Assembly (NCBI RefSeq): GCF_014189855.1
Contig: NZ_BJFN01000004.1
Location: forward strand, 310,001-374,000
Reading direction: 5' to 3'
From: Buttiauxella sp. A111
GTDB taxonomy: Bacteria > Pseudomonadota > Gammaproteobacteria > Enterobacterales > Enterobacteriaceae
Length of the DNA: 64,000 nucleotides
Shown here in pieces: positions 1-8,749 of this stretch; the stretch's first letter is position 1; each line of letters opens with the position of its first letter. A program made the translations under genes and the position numbers. The notes below the pieces were generated by a model. It searched no databases. It saw only the letters and a program-made list of their open reading frames with translations, and was not told the DNA's origin.

Positions 1-18
1 GTCTGGCAAATTAGCCAT
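1..18 (-). CDS. sufE: SufE sulfur acceptor, partial (first six codons only)
   Basis: Only the first six codons (MANLPD) are in the window; the rest lies to the left of base 1. A GGGAG ribosome binding site sits about 8 bases before the ATG. SufE accepts persulfide sulfur from SufS and passes it to SufBCD. The identification rests on position directly after sufS and on resemblance to the E. coli SufE start (MALLPD). Confidence 0.85.
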
Positions 19-31
19 GGCTTTCTCCCTG

Positions 32-1252
32 TTAGCCCAGCAGACGATGAATGCGCTGCAAACCTACCACCAGACGATCCACCTCTTCTTCAGTGTTATA
101 CATGGCGAACGAAGCGCGGCACATCGCCGGAACCTTGTAGAACGCCATTAATGGCATCGCGCAATGATGTCCGGTGCGAACCGCAACGCCATAGTTATCG
201 AGGAAACTCCCCACGTCGTAGGCGTGGTGTTTGCCCAGATTAAACGCGATTACACCGAGGCGTTGGTCCGGGCCATAAATCGTCAGGTCTGGAACCGTTT
301 TTAACGCCTGCTGTGCATACCGCATAAGCGATTGCTCATACTCGCTCACTTCGGACAAATTAAGGCTCTCGACATAGCGCAAGGCGGCACCCAGACCGAT
401 AATGCCTGCGGTATTGGGCGTACCCGCCTCAAAACGCCACGGTGCAGCTGCGTAAGTGGTGCCAGCGGTCAGACTGACACTCGCAATCATCGATCCGCCC
501 CCTTCCCACGGTGGCATGTTTTGCAGGATTTCCTCGCGTGCATACAGCACACCGATACCCGTTGGGCCATAAATTTTGTGGCCGGAGAACAGATAGAAAT
601 CACAATCCATCGCCAGCACGTCGATGGCGTGATGCATGATGGCCTGTGCGCCATCCACCAGCACTTTCACCCCAGCCTGATGGGCAATCGAAATCATCTC
701 CTGTACTGGGTTTTCAGTGCCCAACACGTTCGAAACCTGGGTAATCGCCAGCAGTTTGGTATGTTCGTCAATCAGCGTCGGGAACACGTCCAACTGCAGC
801 GTACCGTCCTGATTAAGTGGGATCACACGTAATGTTGCACCCGTATGCTCGCAGAGAATTTGCCATGGCACGATATTGGCATGGTGCTCCATAGTGGAAA
901 TAATAATGTTATCTCCAGCATGAATATTGGCGCGCCCCCAACTATTGGCGACCAGGTTAATGCCTTCGGTCGTACCGCGAACAAAAACAATTTCTTCCGG
1001 CGTTCGCGCATTAATAAAGCGTGAAACCTGGTTGCGCACATTCTCCATTAACTGTGTCGCTTCCGCGCTCAGAGTATGAATGCCGCGATGCACCGCCGCG
1101 TAACCATGGCTGTAAAAATCCAGCTCCGCGTCGATAACCGCCTGCGGTTTTTGCGCGCTGGCGGCACTGTCTAAATAGACCAGCGGCTGCCCGTTCACTT
1201 CGCGGCTCAAAATTGGAAAATCAGCCCGCACCCGTTCGATGGAAAAACTCAT
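32..1252 (-). CDS. sufS: SufS cysteine desulfurase
   Basis: A 406-residue PLP-dependent, group II (SufS/CsdA-type) cysteine desulfurase that takes sulfur from cysteine for Fe-S cluster assembly under iron limitation or oxidative stress. The PLP lysine is K226 in [10 protein letters not shown], with H123, D200 and Q203 around the cofactor. The persulfide-forming cysteine is C364 in [11 protein letters not shown], preceded by R359 for substrate carboxylate binding. Length equals the E. coli protein. The start overlaps the sufD stop by 4 bases (ATGA), so translation is probably coupled. It is followed 13 bases later by sufE, its sulfur acceptor. Confidence 0.98.
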   Translation of the reverse strand: MSFSIERVRADFPILSREVNGQPLVYLDSAASAQKPQAVIDAELDFYSHGYAAVHRGIHTLSAEATQLMENVRNQVSRFINARTPEEIVFVRGTTEGINLVANSWGRANIHAGDNIIISTMEHHANIVPWQILCEHTGATLRVIPLNQDGTLQLDVFPTLIDEHTKLLAITQVSNVLGTENPVQEMISIAHQAGVKVLVDGAQAIMHHAIDVLAMDCDFYLFSGHKIYGPTGIGVLYAREEILQNMPPWEGGGSMIASVSLTAGTTYAAAPWRFEAGTPNTAGIIGLGAALRYVESLNLSEVSEYEQSLMRYAQQALKTVPDLTIYGPDQRLGVIAFNLGKHHAYDVGSFLDNYGVAVRTGHHCAMPLMAFYKVPAMCRASFAMYNTEEEVDRLVVGLQRIHRLLG

Positions 1253-2529
1253 GCTTCTCCCCCTGCAAAGCGCTGGCCGATCCTCGCCAGCACCTGCTGT
1301 TTCAATGCTTCGTCGCGAATATTTTCCGTTAGCTCTGCGGCAAAGGCATAAATGATCATCTGCATTGCAGCCTGCTCTTTAATCCCGCGCGAACGCAGGT
1401 AGAACATCTGTTCGTCATCGATGCGGCCAATGGTGGCTCCGTGGCTGCATTTCACATCATCGGCATAAATTTCCAGCTGCGGCTTGGTGTCCACTTCCGC
1501 CAGACGCCCGAGCAACAAGTTGTTGTTGGTCATCTGCCCGTCAGTTTTAATCGCATGCTGCGCCACGTTGATCATGCCGTTAAACACCGCGCGCCCTTTG
1601 TCGCGGACGATAGTTTTATGCAACTGGCGGCTGTTGCAGTAACCCTTGTTGTGCTCAAGCCAGGTGCGGGTATCACACACTTCGTTATTTATCGGCAGCG
1701 CCAGGCTGTTGATACGAAGTTGAGTGTTTTCACCGTTAAGCTGCGAACTGGTGTTGTGGCGCAACACCGCCGCCCCAAGCAGAAAGCTATTGCTCTCAAC
1801 CGTGGCATCCTGGCCGATGACCACATCGTTATGAGCGAAGTGATAACTTTGCGCGTTTTCAAACGCCAGTTTGTAGTGATGCAATTGGCTGTTTGCCGCC
1901 ACATCCGCGGTGAAACGCGCCCCGGTAAAATGCGCGTGCTCATCAAGGCTGACGAAATGTTCAATAACTGTCGCACGGGCCCCTTCGCCAAGCGATAAGT
2001 GATGGCGATAGTGCGCGGTATTCATCTCATCCTGCGCACTGCCACGGCTGATATGCATGAGCAGCAGAGCTTTAGCGGGGCTGTCATTGCGGGAAACGCG
2101 AATGTGCGTCACCGTTTCAGCCAGGCTTTCGGTAAGGTGCAAGAACACCTCGCCCTGCACCGCAGCAGGCAACGACGCTCGCTGGGTATCAATGGTGATA
2201 TCAAACCCGCTGTTGGTCAGATCGTCGCTCAACTCGCGGCTAAATCGCCCATCCACAAAGACCAGACGCCACTCGTCCAACGGTAATGCCAGCGCGTTAC
2301 GTTGAATTTCGCTTAACGCTTCCGAAGCAGGCAACACAAACTGGTTATTGAGCAACCCTTCAAGCGGTGTGTATTTCCAGTTCTCATGTTTGCGTGTTGG
2401 CAGCCCCAGGCGCAGCATTTGCTGCATATGTTCCTGGGCTTCTTTGCTGCGCATTGAGCCCTGTGTTTCAAACAGGTGGTGCCACTGTTGCAGAGCGTTG
2501 CCGTTACTGCTGTTCGGTAAGCCAGCCAT
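1249..2529 (-). CDS. sufD: SufD, Fe-S scaffold complex subunit
   Basis: A 426-residue SufD, the SufB paralogue that forms the SufBC2D scaffold and is linked to iron acquisition during cluster assembly. The start [11 protein letters not shown] matches the known E. coli start, and the C-terminal half carries the SufB/SufD beta-helix region. It overlaps the 3' end of sufC by 26 bases and sufS by 4, as in the standard sufABCDSE order. Nothing in the protein looks degraded. Confidence 0.97.
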   Translation of the reverse strand: MAGLPNSSNGNALQQWHHLFETQGSMRSKEAQEHMQQMLRLGLPTRKHENWKYTPLEGLLNNQFVLPASEALSEIQRNALALPLDEWRLVFVDGRFSRELSDDLTNSGFDITIDTQRASLPAAVQGEVFLHLTESLAETVTHIRVSRNDSPAKALLLMHISRGSAQDEMNTAHYRHHLSLGEGARATVIEHFVSLDEHAHFTGARFTADVAANSQLHHYKLAFENAQSYHFAHNDVVIGQDATVESNSFLLGAAVLRHNTSSQLNGENTQLRINSLALPINNEVCDTRTWLEHNKGYCNSRQLHKTIVRDKGRAVFNGMINVAQHAIKTDGQMTNNNLLLGRLAEVDTKPQLEIYADDVKCSHGATIGRIDDEQMFYLRSRGIKEQAAMQMIIYAFAAELTENIRDEALKQQVLARIGQRFAGGEA

Positions 2530-3250
2530 AACCCTGCTCCTCCAGTTGTTTCACCAGACTGAAATCTCCTGATTTCACAATCCTGCCCTGATAAAGCACA
2601 TGGACAAAATCAGGTTTGATGTAGTCGAGAATACGCTGATAGTGCGTAACGATGACAAAGGCTCTGTGACCATCGCGCAGTGAATTCACCCCTTCAGCAA
2701 CAATTTTCAGCGCATCAATATCCAGCCCCGAATCTGATTCATCCAGAATGCAAAGTTCAGGTTCGAGAACCGCCATTTGTAGAATATCGTTACGCTTTTT
2801 CTCACCACCGGAGAAGCCTACGTTCACCGAGCGGCTCAGTAAGTCTTCCGGCATTTTCAGCAATTTGATTTTTTCTTCCATCAAGTCCTGAAAATCGAAA
2901 CGGTCGAGATCGTCCAGCCCACGGTATTTGCGCACTGCATTCAGCGCGGTCTGCAAAAAGAACTGATTACTCACGCCTGGAATTTCCACTGGGTACTGGA
3001 ATGCCATGAAAATGCCTTCACCCGCACGGTCTTCCGGCGATAATTCCAGCAAGTCTTTGCCTTTAAAATGGACCTGCCCACCGGTGACTTCGTAATCTTC
3101 ACGTCCGGCAAGCGTTGCAGAAAGCGTACTTTTCCCTGAGCCGTTCGGCCCCATAATCGCGTGCACTTCGCCAGGTTTTATCTCCAGACTCAAACCGCGC
3201 AGGATCTCTTTGTCCTCAACGCTTACCTGTAAATCTTTAATGCTCAGCAT
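2504..3250 (-). CDS. sufC: SufC, ABC-type ATPase of the Suf scaffold
   Basis: A 248-residue cytosolic ABC ATPase that drives SufBC2D. Walker A is GPNGSGKST (residues 34-42, K40), the signature is GFSGGEKKRN near residue 150, and Walker B is CILDESDSGLD. The start was set at the ATG at 3250, eight codons inside the longest open frame, because AGGAGAAAGT precedes it directly and MLSIKDLQ matches the family start. Unlike in E. coli, where sufB and sufC are nearly contiguous, a 144-bp repeat lies just upstream. The ribosome binding site is intact and begins one base beyond the repeat. Confidence 0.97.
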   Translation of the reverse strand: MLSIKDLQVSVEDKEILRGLSLEIKPGEVHAIMGPNGSGKSTLSATLAGREDYEVTGGQVHFKGKDLLELSPEDRAGEGIFMAFQYPVEIPGVSNQFFLQTALNAVRKYRGLDDLDRFDFQDLMEEKIKLLKMPEDLLSRSVNVGFSGGEKKRNDILQMAVLEPELCILDESDSGLDIDALKIVAEGVNSLRDGHRAFVIVTHYQRILDYIKPDFVHVLYQGRIVKSGDFSLVKQLEEQGYGWLTEQQ

Positions 3251-3261
3251 ACTTTCTCCTG

Positions 3262-3405
3262 GTGCCTGGTCCATCAGGCGTAATTGTTGCCGTCAGTTTG
3301 GCTCGGTATAGCGCGCAAGAACCGGAGCGTACACGTAGTACGTGAGGATTCTGAGCACTACACCGGGTCAAAATGACCAATAAAATAGCCTGCTGGGACA
3401 GGCAC
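3262..3405. repeat. MITE-like element between sufB and sufC
   Basis: A 144-bp non-coding insert bounded by imperfect 19-bp inverted termini (3262-3280 and 3387-3405; core GTGCCTG...CAGGC). Inside lie a palindrome CACGTA-G-TACGTG (3332-3344) and a hairpin GGTCA-AAA-TGACC (3366-3378). One end touches the sufB TAA stop and the other stops 1 base before the sufC Shine-Dalgarno sequence. No transposase is present, so it would be a non-autonomous element. It resembles intergenic repeats I recall from enterobacteria, but I cannot assign a family name. Confidence 0.75.
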
Positions 3406-4890
3406 TTATCCGACGCTGTGTTCAAGGCTAATTGCTAATAATTTTTGTGCTTCCACCGCAAACTCGAGCGGTAATTCCGAGAACACATCTTTGCAGAATC
3501 CATTGACGATCATTGAAATCGCATCATCCTGCGCTATTCCGCGTTGCAGGCAGTAGAACAACTGGTCTTCCCCGATACGCGAGGTTGTCGCTTCATGTTC
3601 AAGCTGGGCGGTGTTGTTGCGGCATTCGACATACGGGAAGGTATGCGCTCCGCTGTCTGGCCCGATGAGCATGGAATCGCACTGGGTAAAGTTACGGGCG
3701 TTGGTCGCGGTTGGCATGATTTTCACCAGCCCGCGATAACTGTTCTGGCTGTGTCCGGCGGAGATACCTTTCGAGATAATCGTCGATTTGGTGTTTTTGC
3801 CGATGTGGATCATCTTGGTGCCGGTATCGGCCTGCTGGTTCCCAGCGGTCAGCGCGACGGAGAAAAACTCGCCGATAGAGTTATCACCGCGCAAAATCAC
3901 ACTGGGGTATTTCCATGTAATAGCCGAGCCAGTTTCGGACTGCGTCCAGGACATTTTGCTGTTTGCCCCTTCACACAACGCACGCTTGGTCACGAAGTTA
4001 AGGATCCCGCCAGTATTGCCGTCCCCAGGGAACCAGTTTTGCACCGTGGAATATTTAACTTCAGCGTCTTTATGAATGATGACTTCCACGACCGCGGCAT
4101 GCAGTTGATAGCTGTCGCGCACCGGCGCGGAGCACCCTTCGATGTAGCTGACGTAGCTGCCTTCGTCCGCCACTAAAATGGTGCGTTCGAACTGACCGGT
4201 TTTTTCGGCGTTAATCCGGAAATAGGTCGAAAGCTCCATCGGGCAACGCACGCCTTTTGGCACATAAATAAAGGTGCCGTCAGATGCCACCGCCGCATTT
4301 AGCGCGGCAAAAAAGTTGTCATTGCTGGGAACCACAGTACCGAGATATTTTTGCACCAGTTCAGGAAACTCATGAATCGCCTCACCGAAAGAGCAGAAAA
4401 TAATCCCCTGTTCAGAGAGTTTTTCACGATAAGTCGTCGCGACCGAAACCGAGTCAAAAATGGCATCCACGGCCACATTTGAACCTTCGCGCACCGGCAC
4501 ACCGAGCTGGTTAAACGCTTCTTCCACTTCGCCGGTCAAATAAGCATTGCCTCCCGGCTGTTGAACCGCACCGGGCTGGGATTCGCAATTATCGTCACAG
4601 CTGCCGCACGAAGGGGCTGAGTAATAGCTGTAATCCTGATAGTTAAGTTTTTCGTAATGCGCTTTCAGCCAGTGGGGTTCTTCCATCTCAAGCCAGGCAC
4701 GATAAGCGCTCAGGCGGAATTCCAGCATCCATTCAGGCTCATTACGACGCGCAGAAATCGCCCGCACCACATCTTCGTTGATGCCGTGTTCCAGTTCGTC
4801 AGTTTTGAGCTGGGTGAAAAAACCTTCTTTGTACTGATGGCCGCCCGCCCAGGTTTTCACTTCTTCAGTCGTTTCAGTGTTACGTGACAT
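3406..4890 (-). CDS. sufB: SufB, Fe-S scaffold subunit
   Basis: A 494-residue SufB, the main scaffold on which the SufBC2D complex builds a nascent Fe-S cluster. The N-terminal part contains a Cys cluster in [11 protein letters not shown]. The C-terminal core holds the conserved TQCDSML cysteine, near residue 404, that receives sulfur, and the [15 protein letters not shown] segment containing the conserved glutamate. Length matches E. coli (495). It lies 8 bases downstream of sufA. Its TAA stop is directly abutted by the 144-bp repeat, which separates it from sufC by 155 bases. Confidence 0.98.
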   Translation of the reverse strand: MSRNTETTEEVKTWAGGHQYKEGFFTQLKTDELEHGINEDVVRAISARRNEPEWMLEFRLSAYRAWLEMEEPHWLKAHYEKLNYQDYSYYSAPSCGSCDDNCESQPGAVQQPGGNAYLTGEVEEAFNQLGVPVREGSNVAVDAIFDSVSVATTYREKLSEQGIIFCSFGEAIHEFPELVQKYLGTVVPSNDNFFAALNAAVASDGTFIYVPKGVRCPMELSTYFRINAEKTGQFERTILVADEGSYVSYIEGCSAPVRDSYQLHAAVVEVIIHKDAEVKYSTVQNWFPGDGNTGGILNFVTKRALCEGANSKMSWTQSETGSAITWKYPSVILRGDNSIGEFFSVALTAGNQQADTGTKMIHIGKNTKSTIISKGISAGHSQNSYRGLVKIMPTATNARNFTQCDSMLIGPDSGAHTFPYVECRNNTAQLEHEATTSRIGEDQLFYCLQRGIAQDDAISMIVNGFCKDVFSELPLEFAVEAQKLLAISLEHSVG

Positions 4891-4898
4891 AATCCCGC

Positions 4899-5267
4899 CT
4901 ACACCCCAAAGCTTTCACCACAACCGCATTCGTGCTGGGCTTTCGGGTTGTTAAATTTGAATATTTCATTTAATCCTTCGCGCACATAATCGACTTCCGT
5001 CCCGTCGATAAACGGCATCGCAGAAAGCGGAACCCACAGTTTCGCGCCGCCCGCCTCAAAAAGGAGGTCGTCGGCTTTAGGCTCTTTTACGGTATCCAGC
5101 ACGTAGCCGAACCCCGCGCACCCTGTCTGTTTAATGCCCAGACGGACGCCGAGAAAGCCGGGCTGCTGGCATGCCAGTTTGCGAATATGTGCCGCAGCAT
5201 CAGGGGTTAACGTCAGCCCCTTCCAGGCAAATTCACTGGGATCGAAGCTACCGGTTCGCACATCCAT
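4899..5267 (-). CDS. sufA: SufA, A-type Fe-S carrier
   Basis: A 122-residue A-type carrier that receives Fe-S clusters from SufBC2D and passes them to apo-proteins. The three conserved cysteines are seen in QTGCAGFGY and the C-terminal [11 protein letters not shown]. It is the first gene of the operon. The start [13 protein letters not shown] has an AAGAGGTGA ribosome binding site. A Fur box lies about 45 bases upstream, consistent with iron-dependent repression. The OxyR, IscR and IHF sites known in E. coli were not resolved by eye. Confidence 0.97.
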   Translation of the reverse strand: MDVRTGSFDPSEFAWKGLTLTPDAAAHIRKLACQQPGFLGVRLGIKQTGCAGFGYVLDTVKEPKADDLLFEAGGAKLWVPLSAMPFIDGTEVDYVREGLNEIFKFNNPKAQHECGCGESFGV

Positions 5268-5311
5268 AATTCACCTCTTGATGTTTTGCCGCCCAACGGC
5301 CAATACCCCAT

Positions 5312-5330
5312 GTTAATGATAACTATTATC
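5312..5330 (-). promoter_or_regulatory. Fur box upstream of sufA
   Basis: The 19-base stretch GTTAATGATAACTATTATC matches the Fur consensus at 16 of 19 positions and is centred about 54 bases before the sufA ATG. The whole 318-bp gap (5268-5585) holds this box, AT-rich upstream DNA with no gene, and the terminator of the next gene at its far end. Confidence 0.8.
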
Positions 5331-5539
5331 AATACAACATCCTGATAACAGGGGTATTCACGAAATGCTCGATTTTTAGGCGTCTTAACTAAGGATAGAC
5401 CCTGTTGAAACTCTTGCAGAGGGTGAGTTGTGCTAATTAAGCTAATGAAATAAAGAGAATTTATCTTTGAATGGAAAGCTCAGGAGATAGAAAGTAAAAG
5501 ATGTATAGAAAATACCAATTATTACAAAAGGCAGGAGCT

Positions 5540-5574
5540 AAAAAAAACGAACGCAGGTCTGGGAAACCTGCGTT
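5540..5574 (-). terminator. Rho-independent terminator of the HbpS-like gene
   Basis: A 9-bp stem AACGCAGGT/ACCTGCGTT (5550-5558 with 5566-5574) is followed on the minus strand by a run of T (5540-5547). It lies about 10 bases after the stop of the minus-strand gene ending at 5586, and shields the suf promoter from readthrough. Confidence 0.88.
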
Positions 5575-5585
5575 GGATAAAAAAA

Positions 5586-6086
5586 TCAGGAAGCGTTGAG
5601 CAGCGATTTATTAGCTTCAAGGGCGTCAACCGCACATTGTTGGTCCAGATGACCACCCGGCGCACCGCCGATACCAATGGCACCGATGGTCTGGTTATCG
5701 ACTTTCACCGGCACGCCTCCACCCAACAGCAAGAAACCTGGGATATCACGCATATTCTGTGCACCGGCGTTATCCTGCGCACTCTTCATTACATCGCCAG
5801 TGGCATTTTTGGTTGTCAGCGCGGTATACGCTTTCATACGGCTGGCTTCAACGGTATGCGGGCCTGCGTTATCCATACGTTTAATTGTTTTAACCACGCC
5901 GGCGCGATCCACAACCGTCACCGCGACGTTATAGTTTTTGGCACTACAGGCCTGAATCGCGCTTTGGGCGAGTTTATCGGCAAACTCGAGTGAGAGGTTC
6001 TTTTCAGTCAGAACGTTGCTGGCAAAAGCGGGCATTGCGGCTGCGCTGCTGAACAGGGCAGCGGCGAACAAGATGGAATTTTTCAT
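5586..6086 (-). CDS. Secreted heme-binding-type protein (HbpS/GlcG family, DUF336)
   Basis: A 166-residue exported protein. Residues 1-22 form a Sec signal peptide (MKNSILFAAALFSSAAAMPAFA). The rest is a GlcG/HbpS fold, with VAVTVVDRAGVVKTIKRMDNA, a helix with MKAYTALTTKN, the LLGGGVPV turn and the glycine-rich IGAIGIGGAPGG loop. In Streptomyces, HbpS of this family binds heme and acts on the SenS/SenR two-component system. Here a sensor kinase and regulator gene lie just upstream, so a similar accessory-sensor role is inferred. The ATG at 6086 was chosen because GAGAGACG precedes it; the longer frame starts at a TTG. A terminator follows. The ligand is not shown by sequence. Confidence 0.85.
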   Translation of the reverse strand: MKNSILFAAALFSSAAAMPAFASNVLTEKNLSLEFADKLAQSAIQACSAKNYNVAVTVVDRAGVVKTIKRMDNAGPHTVEASRMKAYTALTTKNATGDVMKSAQDNAGAQNMRDIPGFLLLGGGVPVKVDNQTIGAIGIGGAPGGHLDQQCAVDALEANKSLLNAS

Positions 6087-6164
6087 GGTTTCGTCTCTCA
6101 ACTCGGTGTGATTAATTTACATGAGTTAAGGTAACCAGGCGCAATCAGAGAAACCATTCGGGTG

Positions 6165-6186
6165 ATTACCAGGAAAACCAGGTAAT
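6165..6186. promoter_or_regulatory. Inverted repeat in front of the HbpS-like gene
   Basis: A near-perfect 22-bp inverted repeat (ATTACCAGG-AAAA-CCAGGTAAT, one mismatch) begins 2 bases from the response regulator stop codon and about 80 bases before the HbpS-like start. ACCAGG also recurs at 6134-6139. It could be an operator for the adjacent LuxR-type regulator or an intercistronic hairpin. There is no T-run on the relevant strand, so a terminator is less likely. Confidence 0.45.
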
Positions 6187-6187
6187 T

Positions 6188-6802
6188 TTACTTACCCGTC
6201 AAACCACCGTAGATTTTTATCAGTTTCGCCAGCGAATTAATCTCAAGCCGCGCAAACAGGCTGGCACGATGGGCTTCTACAGTTCGTGGAGATAACGAAA
6301 GGTCTCTCGCCATCTCTTTGTTCGATTTCCCCTGCATGATCAGCGCCATCACTTCCTGTTCACGGGCAGAAAGCGTTGCCAGTTTTGTCTGCAAATCGGC
6401 CTGGCTTTCACGCTTTTGCTGACTCAGTTTCTGCTGTTCGAGCGCTGCCCCCACCGTTTCAATCAGAAGGTCGGCATCAACGGGTTTGGTCAGAAACTCG
6501 AATGCTCCGTTTTTAAACGCACGACGGCAAAGGTCAATGCTGCCATGGCCTGTCATCATGATAACCGGCAGCGTACTCCCCATTTGCTGCCAGTTTTCCA
6601 GGAGTGTAATACCCGACTTGCCGGGCATCCGAATATCCAACAGCAAGCATCCGTTGAGAGTCGTAAGATCAGATTCAGACTCCTGAAAACTCTGCACGCT
6701 GTCATAGCTTTGCGTTTCCCAACCCATCGTCGCGAGCAGCGCAGTTAACGAAAAGCGTATCGCTTCATCGTCATCAATAAGATAGATGCGTTGCACAATC
6801 AT
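6188..6802 (-). CDS. FixJ/LuxR-type response regulator
   Basis: A 204-residue two-component regulator. The receiver domain (about 1-120) has the acidic pocket IDDDEA (D10-D12), phospho-acceptor D56 in LLLDIRMPG, and K106 in FLTKPVDA. A LuxR/GerE helix-turn-helix follows (about 135-195: LSAREQEVMALI, NKEMARDLSLSPRTVEAHR). The start was placed at the ATG that overlaps the kinase stop (ATGA), which couples the two genes, although a longer frame exists. Targets are unknown; the HbpS-like gene downstream is the obvious candidate. Overall build is like TtrR/FixJ regulators, but no tetrathionate genes are near. Confidence 0.92.
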   Translation of the reverse strand: MIVQRIYLIDDDEAIRFSLTALLATMGWETQSYDSVQSFQESESDLTTLNGCLLLDIRMPGKSGITLLENWQQMGSTLPVIMMTGHGSIDLCRRAFKNGAFEFLTKPVDADLLIETVGAALEQQKLSQQKRESQADLQTKLATLSAREQEVMALIMQGKSNKEMARDLSLSPRTVEAHRASLFARLEINSLAKLIKIYGGLTGK

Positions 6803-8112
6803 GCCTCCGGTTGAATAAGGGGAAATATCAGGGTAAAACACGCCCCTCCGGTCGCGCTATTATCCGCCTGAATGCTGCCGTTATACCGCTGCACCAGCGT
6901 CTCGGTCAGCGCCATACCCAGGCCAAGCCCCTCTTTTTTGGTGGTGAAGAAAGGCATAAACACCTGCTGTAATGCCTGTTCGCTCAGCCCTGGTCCGCCG
7001 TCGGTGACAGTCAAAATGATATGGCTCTCGGTTTGGCTGGCGCTGACGGTGACCCAAGCTTTATCCGTTTGCTGCTGAGCCTGAATAGCGTTATTGAGAA
7101 GATTATGGAATATCTGCTCAATACCCAATGGGGATGCCATCAGCAGAGGCAACGACTCAGGAATTTTATTGATAACACTGACGTTGCCACGCTCAATTTC
7201 ATTGCCCAGCAACATCACTACTCTTGTCCAGACCTGACGTAAATCCACCGGTTGCAACGTCTGTTCATCACTGTGCAGTTTTTCGCGAAATGCCAGCAGC
7301 AAACTGCTAATGCGCTTGGTTTGCATTACTGCCGCATCCAGCAACGGCTCCGCCTTTTCCGCTTGCTGCTGTTTAATCAGACGTTGCGCGGTTTGCGAGT
7401 AACTGAGAACGGCGGTGAGCGGTTGATTCAGTTCATGAACCATTCCTGCGGCAATTTCCCCCATCGTATTTAACCGCGCCAGTTCTGAAAAATGGGCACG
7501 TAAATCGGCGATATGGCGCTGGCGTTTTGTCGCCTGGTACTGATTATAGAAGTAGATTACCGCCGCCCAGAAAATCCCCAGCAGTGCCAACATAAACCAG
7601 GGCAAGCTTCGCCAGTCCGGGTTATTTGTCACTAACAGATTCAGCGGCTGAGAGGGACTTGCCACCTCTTTCTCCCAACGCCACCAATCCCCCTTCCCTT
7701 CAGCCCCCTGCGTGAGAAGCCGTGTTCCCTGCCAGCTCAGGCTAAAGTGCCGAAATTTCTGTGAACGAACGAAATCGGCCAACAATGTGGGTAAATCAAT
7801 CAGCAACGAACCTTGCGGGGAATTTATCCAGTACGTTCCGGCGCGGGCGGGGTTTATATCCGGGCGTGGCGGTTCATGGGGTTTGGTTTGCCAGCGCAGA
7901 ATATAGGGGAATTTTTTCTGCACCACAGCGGGGTCGCTGCTGTTAGAAAGCAGCGCCAGAATGACATCGTTTTGCGAAAGCTTGACCGTAATATCGCGGT
8001 ACAAAATACGGAACTCAGCACTTTGTTCCTCGTATTGCTGATACAGCGCATAGATAACCACACCGCCACCGGATAGAGCCGTGAGCATCAGCCAAACCAG
8101 CGCCTTTACCAT
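6799..8112 (-). CDS. Membrane sensor histidine kinase
   Basis: A 437-residue kinase. TM1 is at about residues 5-24, followed by a periplasmic domain (25-168) without a recognised fold and TM2 at 169-190. The dimerisation domain carries the H-box with H226 in AGMVHELNQPLTAV. The ATPase part has an N-box (NLLNNAIQAQ, near 337-346), G1 DGGPGLS (371) and G2 GLGLGM (395-400). The HELNQPL H-box is typical of FixL/TtrS-type kinases. It starts 4 bases after nudI and overlaps the regulator gene by 4 bases, so all three are probably co-transcribed. The signal is unknown; the secreted HbpS-like protein downstream suggests a heme- or redox-linked one. Confidence 0.92.
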   Translation of the reverse strand: MVKALVWLMLTALSGGGVVIYALYQQYEEQSAEFRILYRDITVKLSQNDVILALLSNSSDPAVVQKKFPYILRWQTKPHEPPRPDINPARAGTYWINSPQGSLLIDLPTLLADFVRSQKFRHFSLSWQGTRLLTQGAEGKGDWWRWEKEVASPSQPLNLLVTNNPDWRSLPWFMLALLGIFWAAVIYFYNQYQATKRQRHIADLRAHFSELARLNTMGEIAAGMVHELNQPLTAVLSYSQTAQRLIKQQQAEKAEPLLDAAVMQTKRISSLLLAFREKLHSDEQTLQPVDLRQVWTRVVMLLGNEIERGNVSVINKIPESLPLLMASPLGIEQIFHNLLNNAIQAQQQTDKAWVTVSASQTESHIILTVTDGGPGLSEQALQQVFMPFFTTKKEGLGLGMALTETLVQRYNGSIQADNSATGGACFTLIFPLIQPEA

Positions 8113-8116
8113 AAAA

Positions 8117-8542
8117 CTAGAGCCAGCCTTTTTTAGTAAAAGTGGCTTTGGTGGCTTCGTTCAGATCGTAGCGGTGAAGATCTGCCGGTTTAACCCAGGC
8201 GATTTCCTGAAACTCTTCGTTAAAAGTGATCTGCCGGTTAGCACTGACACAGTTGAATAGCAGATAGATCATGTAGATTTCTTCTTTCGTACCATCTGCA
8301 TAGGTTTTTGTCCGCACATCGTCCGAGAACGTCCACGGTGTAATACGTGTGATCTGCAACTCCGCGCCCAGTTCCTCGCTGATTTCACGCAGTAGCGCTT
8401 GCTCAACATTTTCGCCCGGCTCCATTCCGCCACCGGATAACGCCCATTGCCCTGGGAAAACCCCTCTGTCGTTTGCCATTTTGCACAGCAACACTTCGCC
8501 GTTGTTTTCAATGATTGGGCAAACGATAACTCTCTGCCGCAT
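8117..8542 (-). CDS. nudI: NudI-type nucleoside triphosphatase
   Basis: A 141-residue Nudix hydrolase, the usual NudI (YfaO) length. The Nudix box spans residues 38-61 with E44 and the REISEELG core, which binds the catalytic metal. E. coli NudI prefers pyrimidine (d)NTPs. AGGAGGTCAT stands before the ATG. Its TAG stop lies 4 bases before the sensor kinase start, which makes nudI the first gene of a nudI-kinase-regulator unit. That arrangement differs from E. coli, where nudI is near the arn genes. Confidence 0.88.
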   Translation of the reverse strand: MRQRVIVCPIIENNGEVLLCKMANDRGVFPGQWALSGGGMEPGENVEQALLREISEELGAELQITRITPWTFSDDVRTKTYADGTKEEIYMIYLLFNCVSANRQITFNEEFQEIAWVKPADLHRYDLNEATKATFTKKGWL

Positions 8543-8708
8543 ATGACCTCCTGGTGTCTTTTAGTTTATGCAAACGTTAGCAGAAACAGGTTCAGGAGTC
8601 TCATCGGTAACACGTTTAAGGCGCTGTTAGTTGATTATTTGCGAGGCGCTTTCCACAAACCAATAACGTACCGAGTACGGAATCAATCTTTGCGAAATAC
8701 CCGACTAT

Positions 8709-8726
8709 CCGCCCAGCGAAGGGCGG
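8709..8726. other. GC-rich hairpin downstream of eutR
   Basis: CCGCCC-AGCGAA-GGGCGG forms a strong 6-bp stem 24 bases after the eutR stop. There is no T-run on the minus strand, so it is at best a weak terminator or an mRNA 3' end stabiliser for the eut operon. The gap 8543-8749 holds this hairpin and presumably the nudI promoter. Confidence 0.4.
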
Positions 8727-8749
8727 TTGTCATTTTCCAACCCAGCACC

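Noticed and set aside
3237-3425. 62-codon open frame across the sufB-sufC spacer
   Set aside because: It spans a repeat element, overlaps the sufB end, has no ribosome binding site and no resemblance to a known protein.
6188-8112. Assignment of the two-component pair as TtrS/TtrR (tetrathionate)
   Set aside because: The domain style is similar, but no ttrABC reductase genes are near and the sensor periplasmic part is not recognisable as the TtrS sensor domain.
8709-8726. Hairpin after eutR as a REP element
   Set aside because: The sequence lacks the REP consensus (GCCGGATGCGGCG-like); it is a single simple hairpin.
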